From an uncultured Atopostipes sp. (GTDB lineage Bacteria; Bacillota; Bacilli; Lactobacillales; Carnobacteriaceae_A): DNA of 10,085 nucleotides. Where the stretch lies: positions 1-10,085 of the forward strand of contig CAMYQS010000030.1 in the NCBI GenBank assembly GCA_947296835.1, given 5' to 3'. Position 1 is the first letter of the stretch, and each line of letters opens with the position of its first letter. The position numbers and the translations under genes were made by a program. Below, piece by piece: positions 6,425 to 10,085 of this stretch. The notes under the pieces were generated by a model that saw nothing but the letters and a program-made list of their open reading frames with translations, had not been told where the DNA came from and made no database searches.

Positions 6425-6470
6425 TGTGAAATGAAGACCAAATAAGTTCCCCCTCTAAAAAAAGTGTGAA
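6425..6470. promoter_or_regulatory. Pair of TGTGAA half-sites upstream of ecfA1
   Basis: TTGTGAAATGAA (6424-6435) repeats the 12 bases at 1436-1447 in the lipoprotein control region, and a second TGTGAAAT lies at 6465, 40 bp away. Read toward ecfA1 they are TTCACA. A possible -10 (TAATAT, 6483-6478 on the minus strand) lies just upstream without a good -35. This suggests shared control with the lipoprotein genes, though the number of sites is small. Confidence 0.35.
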
Positions 6471-6526
6471 ATTCTCTATATTAGAACCATTTCAAAAAAG
6501 AATTTAAAAAAAGAAAAGAAAAACAA

Positions 6527-6555
6527 TTGACACTTGAAATCATAAGTGGTAAAGT
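6527..6555 (+). promoter_or_regulatory. Promoter of the T-box-controlled transporter operon
   Basis: A perfect -35 TTGACA (6527-6532), a 17-bp spacer and a -10 TAAAGT (6550-6555, 4 of 6) preceded by TGG, an extended -10. Transcription would start near 6562, about 35 bases before stem I of the T-box. Confidence 0.75.
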
Positions 6556-6594
6556 TTTTAGCAAGTTGAAACACGAAACAAAACATTTAAATAG

Positions 6595-6864
6595 TATGGT
6601 CTTTGATTAAGAGAGTAAATTATATTATTTTCCCAGCGAAGCAGGGTAGAGTGGAAGCCTGCAGTTAATATATAGTTGAACCGCGCTTATGAGACTGGTT
6701 GGTATTAACCGGCCCCGCTATCTAGCGGTTAAAAAAAGAGTGAATTAAAAACATACATAAACGTTAAATTAATTAACGCGGTGTTACGTGGAGATTCATT
6801 AGAGTGGTACCGTGGGATAAAAGTCTCGCCTCTATGTCGTAGGACATAAGGCGGGGCTTTTTTT
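6595..6864 (+). promoter_or_regulatory. T-box riboswitch, probable arginine (CGC) specifier
   Basis: This leader senses uncharged tRNA and lets transcription continue when it binds. Stem I has a base stem (GGTCT 6599-6603 with AGACT 6692-6696), the AGAGA/TGAG kink region, a loop-E pair AGTA (6614-6617) and GAA (6678-6680), and the distal loop elements CCCAGCGAAGCAGGG and GTGGAAGCC. After GAA come one base, then CGC (6682-6684), then G, at the same distances from GAA and from the following TGAG as the GGC specifier of the B. subtilis glyQS leader; hence Arg. Stem II/III hairpins follow (6697-6710; CCGCT 6715-6719 with AGCGG 6724-6728). The T-box core AGAGTGGTACCGTGGG starts at 6801; its TGGT pairs with a tRNA ending A-CCA. 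CGCGGT 6777-6782 can pair with ACCGTG 6809-6814 as part of the antiterminator. Confidence 0.88.
6823..6864 (+). terminator. Terminator of the T-box leader
   Basis: A 15-bp stem (6823-6838 with 6843-6857, one bulged C and two G-U pairs) with loop GTAG is followed by seven T. It is the default fold that stops transcription when the cognate tRNA is charged, and it lies about 50 bp before the permease gene. Confidence 0.9.
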
Positions 6865-6913
6865 GTTTATATGAATCAGTAGAATAAATAGGAATCGAGT
6901 GAGGAGAAAGAAA

Positions 6914-7615
6914 ATGGGAAATGTAAATATAGATTTTGGTCGTGTATGGGAATGGATGCCAACATTCTTTGAGGGAACACTGGTAACCATCGTACTATCA
7001 CTATCAACCGTTATTATAGGAAGTTTAATTGGATTAGTTGTTGTATTAATGAAAATGTCGAATGTGAAACCACTAAAAGTAATTGCTGACTTATATACGA
7101 ATGTTGTTCGTGGAACACCGATGTTACTCCAATTATTTATTTGGTTATATGGTCTACCGATGTTAGGTATTAGTTTTTCAGGATTGAGTTTTCTAGGCGG
7201 AACGTACGGAACAAGAGAATTTATCACAGCAATTGTCGCTTTAGCGATTAACTCAGGTGCTTACGTAAGTGAAGTATTACGTGGGGGACTTGAAGCGGTA
7301 GACAAAGGTCAAACAGAAGCTGGTCGTGCGTTAGGATTAAGCAAACGTGAAACAATGTTTTCAATCATCATTCCACAAGCTATCCGAACAGTGCTACCTG
7401 GATTAGGTAACGAATTTATCACAATGATTAAAGAATCATCTATCGTTTCAACAGTTGGAGTATTCGATGTCATGTACACAAGCAACATTGTAAAAGCATC
7501 AACATACTCAATTTTCGAGCCGCTAATCGTAGTTGGGGTCATCTACTTTATCTTAACGTACTCACTTAGCGCACTGATGAAAAATCTAGAAAAGAGGTTA
7601 AACACTTATGCTTAA
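6914..7615 (+). CDS. Polar amino-acid ABC transporter permease (HisM/GlnP family)
   Basis: A 233-residue inner-membrane subunit of a polar amino-acid (PAAT) importer. Membrane segments lie at about 20-45, 66-88, 103-120, 150-165 and 202-222. Family hallmarks: VVRGTPMLLQLF (64-75), INSGAYVSEVLRGG (112-125) and the EAA loop EAGRALGLSKRETMF (136-149) that docks on the ATPase, ending in IIPQAIR. The start is ATG 6914, with GAGGAG 7 bp upstream; an in-frame GTG at 6899 lacks a site. A single permease gene implies a homodimer. It is the first gene behind the T-box, and its end overlaps the ATPase start by 8 bp. Substrate is not given by the permease itself; the T-box suggests arginine or a derivative. 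Confidence 0.92.
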   Translation: MGNVNIDFGRVWEWMPTFFEGTLVTIVLSLSTVIIGSLIGLVVVLMKMSNVKPLKVIADLYTNVVRGTPMLLQLFIWLYGLPMLGISFSGLSFLGGTYGTREFITAIVALAINSGAYVSEVLRGGLEAVDKGQTEAGRALGLSKRETMFSIIIPQAIRTVLPGLGNEFITMIKESSIVSTVGVFDVMYTSNIVKASTYSIFEPLIVVGVIYFILTYSLSALMKNLEKRLNTYA

Positions 7616-8342
7616 AGTAACAGACTTACGAAAAAATTATGGGGATAACGAAGTCCTAAAAGGCATCAATATCGAAATCAAAAAAGGCGAAGTCATCGCA
7701 ATTATTGGCCCTTCTGGATCAGGGAAATCAACATTCTTACGCTGCATGAACTTAATGGAAACTCCAACAGGTGGCGAGATTTTATTTAAAGACAAATTAC
7801 TAAACGATCCAAAAATGAAAGACGCAGAAATCGATAAAGTACGTGAGGATATCGGAATGGTTTTCCAACAGTTCAACTTATTCCCACACTTAACCGTTCT
7901 AGATAACATCACACTTGCACCGATGAAACGTAAAAACTTAAGCCAAGCAGAAGCTGAAGAGATTGGTGAAAACTTACTATCGAAAGTTGGTTTACTCGAT
8001 AAAAAAGACGCTTATCCAAACAATTTATCAGGTGGACAGAAACAACGTGTGGCCATCGCTCGAGCATTAGCGATGAACCCAGAATTTATGTTGTTTGACG
8101 AGCCGACATCGGCACTAGACCCTGAAATGGTAAAAGAAGTACTCTTGGTTATTCAAGCTTTAGTTGAAGACGATATGACTCTAGCAATCGTAACGCATGA
8201 AATGAATTTCGCGAAAAGAGTCGCATCGCGTGTCTTATTTATTGACAATGGTGTCATCGTTGAACAAGGAACACCCGAAGAAATTTTCAATAATCCACAA
8301 AAACAACGTACAAAAGAGTTCTTAGATCAAATCAATTACTAA
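7608..8342 (+). CDS. Polar amino-acid ABC transporter ATPase (GlnQ/HisP family)
   Basis: A 244-residue ATPase, standard length. Walker A GPSGSGKST (34-42), Q-loop MVFQQFNLFPH (84-94), signature LSGGQ (140-144), Walker B MLFDE (161-165) followed by PTSALDPEMV, and switch His197 in VTHEM. All catalytic residues are present, and the sequence FQQFNLFPH is typical of the polar amino-acid class. The start ATG 7608 lies inside the permease gene, with AAGAGG about 12 bp before it, suggesting translational coupling. The binding-protein gene follows after 21 bp. Confidence 0.95.
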   Translation: MLKVTDLRKNYGDNEVLKGINIEIKKGEVIAIIGPSGSGKSTFLRCMNLMETPTGGEILFKDKLLNDPKMKDAEIDKVREDIGMVFQQFNLFPHLTVLDNITLAPMKRKNLSQAEAEEIGENLLSKVGLLDKKDAYPNNLSGGQKQRVAIARALAMNPEFMLFDEPTSALDPEMVKEVLLVIQALVEDDMTLAIVTHEMNFAKRVASRVLFIDNGVIVEQGTPEEIFNNPQKQRTKEFLDQINY

Positions 8343-8363
8343 TTTAAAAGAGGAGACATTAAA

Positions 8364-9230
8364 ATGAAAAATATTAAAAATATCGCACTATCCGCTTTAA
8401 TGGTATTAGTTGCTGTTGTATTAATCGCATGTGGAAACTCAGATGGCGCTACTGAAAGTAAAGACGCTTTAGCAAACATCCAAGAAAAAGGAGAGTTAAA
8501 TATTGGCACATCTCCAGACTACCCACCAATGGAATTCTATGTTTTAGATGAAAATAACGACCGCCAAATCGTAGGTAGTGATATTTCATTAGCAAAAGCA
8601 ATCGCTGATGAAATTGGTGTAGAGCTAAAAATTACAACAACTGACTTTGATGGGGTCATCGCAAACGTACAATCAGGCTCAGTAGACATGGGAATTTCAG
8701 GATTTACTTTCACGGAACGTCGTGCAGAAGTGATGCAATTCTCAGAAGGTTACTTACAAGAATCAGAATTAGGGTTCCAAGGAATCATGGTTACAGAAGA
8801 CATTGCAGCAAAATATAACAACTTAGATGATATTAAAGAAGCAAACTTAGTGTTAGGTGCACAAACTGGTTCAATCCAACACGAATTAGCAAGTGGATTA
8901 ACAGAAGCTGGAAAGATTAAACAATACGGTACATTAGACGTTGGTCTGGCAGCATTAAACGAAGGTGACATTGAAGGAATGGTTGTTTCAACATCATCAG
9001 CAGAACCAATGCTAGCGACTTTCCCGAACTTAGTTATTTTACCAAAAGAGAACTTTGATCTTGACCCTGAGCGTTTATATAGTACAAACAGTGTTGCAAT
9101 CCCGATGGGTGACCAATACGAATCATTATTAAAACTAGTAGACAAAGTAATTATAGAAAACAAAGAAAATGGCAATATCGCAAAATGGCACGCAGAAGCT
9201 ATCGAATTATCTAGACAAGCAGTAGAGTAA
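8364..9230 (+). CDS. Amino-acid-type substrate-binding lipoprotein (SBP_bac_3)
   Basis: A 288-residue lipoprotein that delivers the ligand to the permease. The signal peptide ends in LIAC with lipidated Cys23. The SBP_bac_3 fold begins with GELNIGTSPDYPPMEF (43-58). The conserved Arg120 in TERR, which binds the ligand alpha-carboxylate in this family, is present, as is QTGS (167-170). At the position where HisJ, GlnH and ArtP-like proteins have Asp (or Glu) to hold the alpha-amino group, the motif here reads EGMVVSTSSAEPM, with Ser209 at the expected site. By eye this suggests a ligand without a free amino group, though Glu214 could substitute if the loop is shifted. Start ATG 8364, with AGAGGAG 7-8 bp upstream. 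It is co-transcribed with the upstream transporter genes and the downstream amidohydrolase. Confidence 0.92.
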   Translation: MKNIKNIALSALMVLVAVVLIACGNSDGATESKDALANIQEKGELNIGTSPDYPPMEFYVLDENNDRQIVGSDISLAKAIADEIGVELKITTTDFDGVIANVQSGSVDMGISGFTFTERRAEVMQFSEGYLQESELGFQGIMVTEDIAAKYNNLDDIKEANLVLGAQTGSIQHELASGLTEAGKIKQYGTLDVGLAALNEGDIEGMVVSTSSAEPMLATFPNLVILPKENFDLDPERLYSTNSVAIPMGDQYESLLKLVDKVIIENKENGNIAKWHAEAIELSRQAVE

Positions 9231-9254
9231 GCATAACTCGAGAGGGGATTCATT

Positions 9255-10085
9255 ATGAAAGCAGAAGAAATCATTCAAGCATCCGTCGAAGAAAACATCA
9301 ATGCCTATATGGAGATCGCTCAAACCCTTTATGACAACCCTGAGATTGGGAACGAAGAGTTTGAATCCATGAAACTTTTAGTGAACTATTTAGAACAAGC
9401 GGGTTTTGAAACACAATCTGGTTACATCGTTCCGACAGGTTTCATAGGAACATACGACTCAAACAAACCAGGCCCAACGATTGCTTTTATGAGTGAATAC
9501 GATGCCTTACCTGAAATCGGACACGGTTGCGGGCACAACTTAATCGCCGCAATTGGCGTGGCTGCTGGTGAAGCATTGAAAGCAGTCATCGATCAATACG
9601 GTGGAAAAGTTCTTGTAGTCGGCACACCCGCTGAAGAAAACTTCGGTGGGAAAGTTTCGATGGCAGACGCCGGTGTATTTGATGATGTGGATGTCGCTTT
9701 AATGGTGCATCCTGGTAGTCAAAACGGTGTCGGCTCTCGCTCAAGCGCACTCGTTCCAGTGAAATTTGAATTCCACGGAAAGAGCGCTCATGCAGCTGCA
9801 TCTCCTTGGGAGGGCATTTCAGCATTGGACTCTGCGGTGATGAGCTACATGCAAATCAATATGCTGCGTCAAATGGCAAAGCCGCACACAACAATTCACG
9901 GTGTGATCAAAGACGGTGGGGAAGCTGCGAATGTCATTCCAGACTACGCGTCTCTCGAATATTACTTTCGCGCACCAACAATGGCTTATGCGCGTGAAAT
10001 GAGTTCTAAAGCGATTGAAATGGTTAAAGGCATCAGCCAAGCAAACGGCACGACAGTTGATATATCAGAATACGAATGTGCTTAT
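9255..10085 (+). CDS. M20 (AbgB-like) amidohydrolase / N-acyl-amino-acid deacylase, 3' end outside window
   Basis: 277 codons are visible, open to the right edge; family members run to about 390-480 residues. Visible features: NPEIGNEEFES (28-38), SEYDALPEIGHGCGHN (80-95) with the metal-binding HGCGHN as in AbgB-type enzymes, the catalytic Glu pair in TPAEEN (124-129), and the start of the dimerization domain (about 166-275) with GKSAHAAASPWEG (175-187). Known members cleave p-aminobenzoyl-glutamate, N-acyl amino acids or dipeptide-like amides, using one or two metal ions in the cytoplasm; no signal peptide is seen here. The start is ATG 9255, with GAGGGGA 6 bp upstream, 24 bp after the binding-protein gene and with no terminator between, so it belongs to the T-box operon. 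The natural inference is that it frees an amino acid, perhaps arginine, from the transported compound. The exact substrate is not readable. Confidence 0.9.
   Translation, partial: MKAEEIIQASVEENINAYMEIAQTLYDNPEIGNEEFESMKLLVNYLEQAGFETQSGYIVPTGFIGTYDSNKPGPTIAFMSEYDALPEIGHGCGHNLIAAIGVAAGEALKAVIDQYGGKVLVVGTPAEENFGGKVSMADAGVFDDVDVALMVHPGSQNGVGSRSSALVPVKFEFHGKSAHAAASPWEGISALDSAVMSYMQINMLRQMAKPHTTIHGVIKDGGEAANVIPDYASLEYYFRAPTMAYAREMSSKAIEMVKGISQANGTTVDISEYECAY

Noticed and set aside
6367..6441. TTG 6441 as start of ecfA1 (N-terminal extension of 25 residues)
   Set aside because: A G-rich ribosome-like site precedes it, so it is not excluded. EcfA1 proteins normally begin close to the NIIEMADVSFRY segment, and ATG 6366 has its own AAAGGA site; a leader function for the extra segment was considered but is unsupported.

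Overview
The window looks like the chromosome of a low-GC Gram-positive bacterium, most likely in the Lactobacillales (Carnobacteriaceae, Aerococcaceae or Enterococcaceae). The grounds are AT-rich codon use, strong AGGAG-type ribosome sites, lipoproteins with a short LxAC lipobox, a CcpA-type cre site, a T-box leader and an ecfA1-ecfA2-ecfT module. The genus cannot be fixed from sequence alone.

Region 1 (1-3754, plus strand) is an extracellular flavin and electron-transfer (EET) locus. It holds the 3' end of a protein built of tandem FMN_bind domains, a one-TM NusG-domain-II protein (EetA-like), a PplA-like flavinylated lipoprotein, an ApbE/FmnB-type FMN transferase lipoprotein, and a second PplA-like lipoprotein. 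ApbE would attach FMN to the Thr of the [ST]GAT motifs in the FMN_bind proteins, which would then pass electrons outside the membrane. The 440-bp gap before the first lipoprotein gene is rich in regulatory signals: a strong terminator, a cre box, a good promoter, and a dense cluster of TGTGAA half-sites, three of them at exact 21-bp steps over the promoter and start of transcription.

Region 2 (3796-6366, minus strand) is a complete ECF transporter energizing module, ecfA1-ecfA2-ecfT, with overlapping genes and a 14-bp-stem terminator facing the EET locus. No S component is present. In Listeria, ECF subunits supply flavin to the EET machinery, so the placement may be functional. TGTGAA half-sites also occur just upstream of ecfA1.

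Region 3 (6527-10085, plus strand) is a T-box-controlled amino-acid uptake operon: extended -10 promoter, full T-box leader with terminator, then polar amino-acid ABC permease, ATPase, substrate-binding lipoprotein, and an M20/AbgB-like amidohydrolase cut by the window end. By position the specifier codon is CGC (Arg). The binding protein keeps the carboxylate-binding Arg but appears to lack the acidic residue that usually holds the alpha-amino group. With the linked deacylase-type enzyme, this suggests uptake and deacylation of an N-blocked amino acid.

No mobile element, CRISPR array, tRNA or rRNA was seen.
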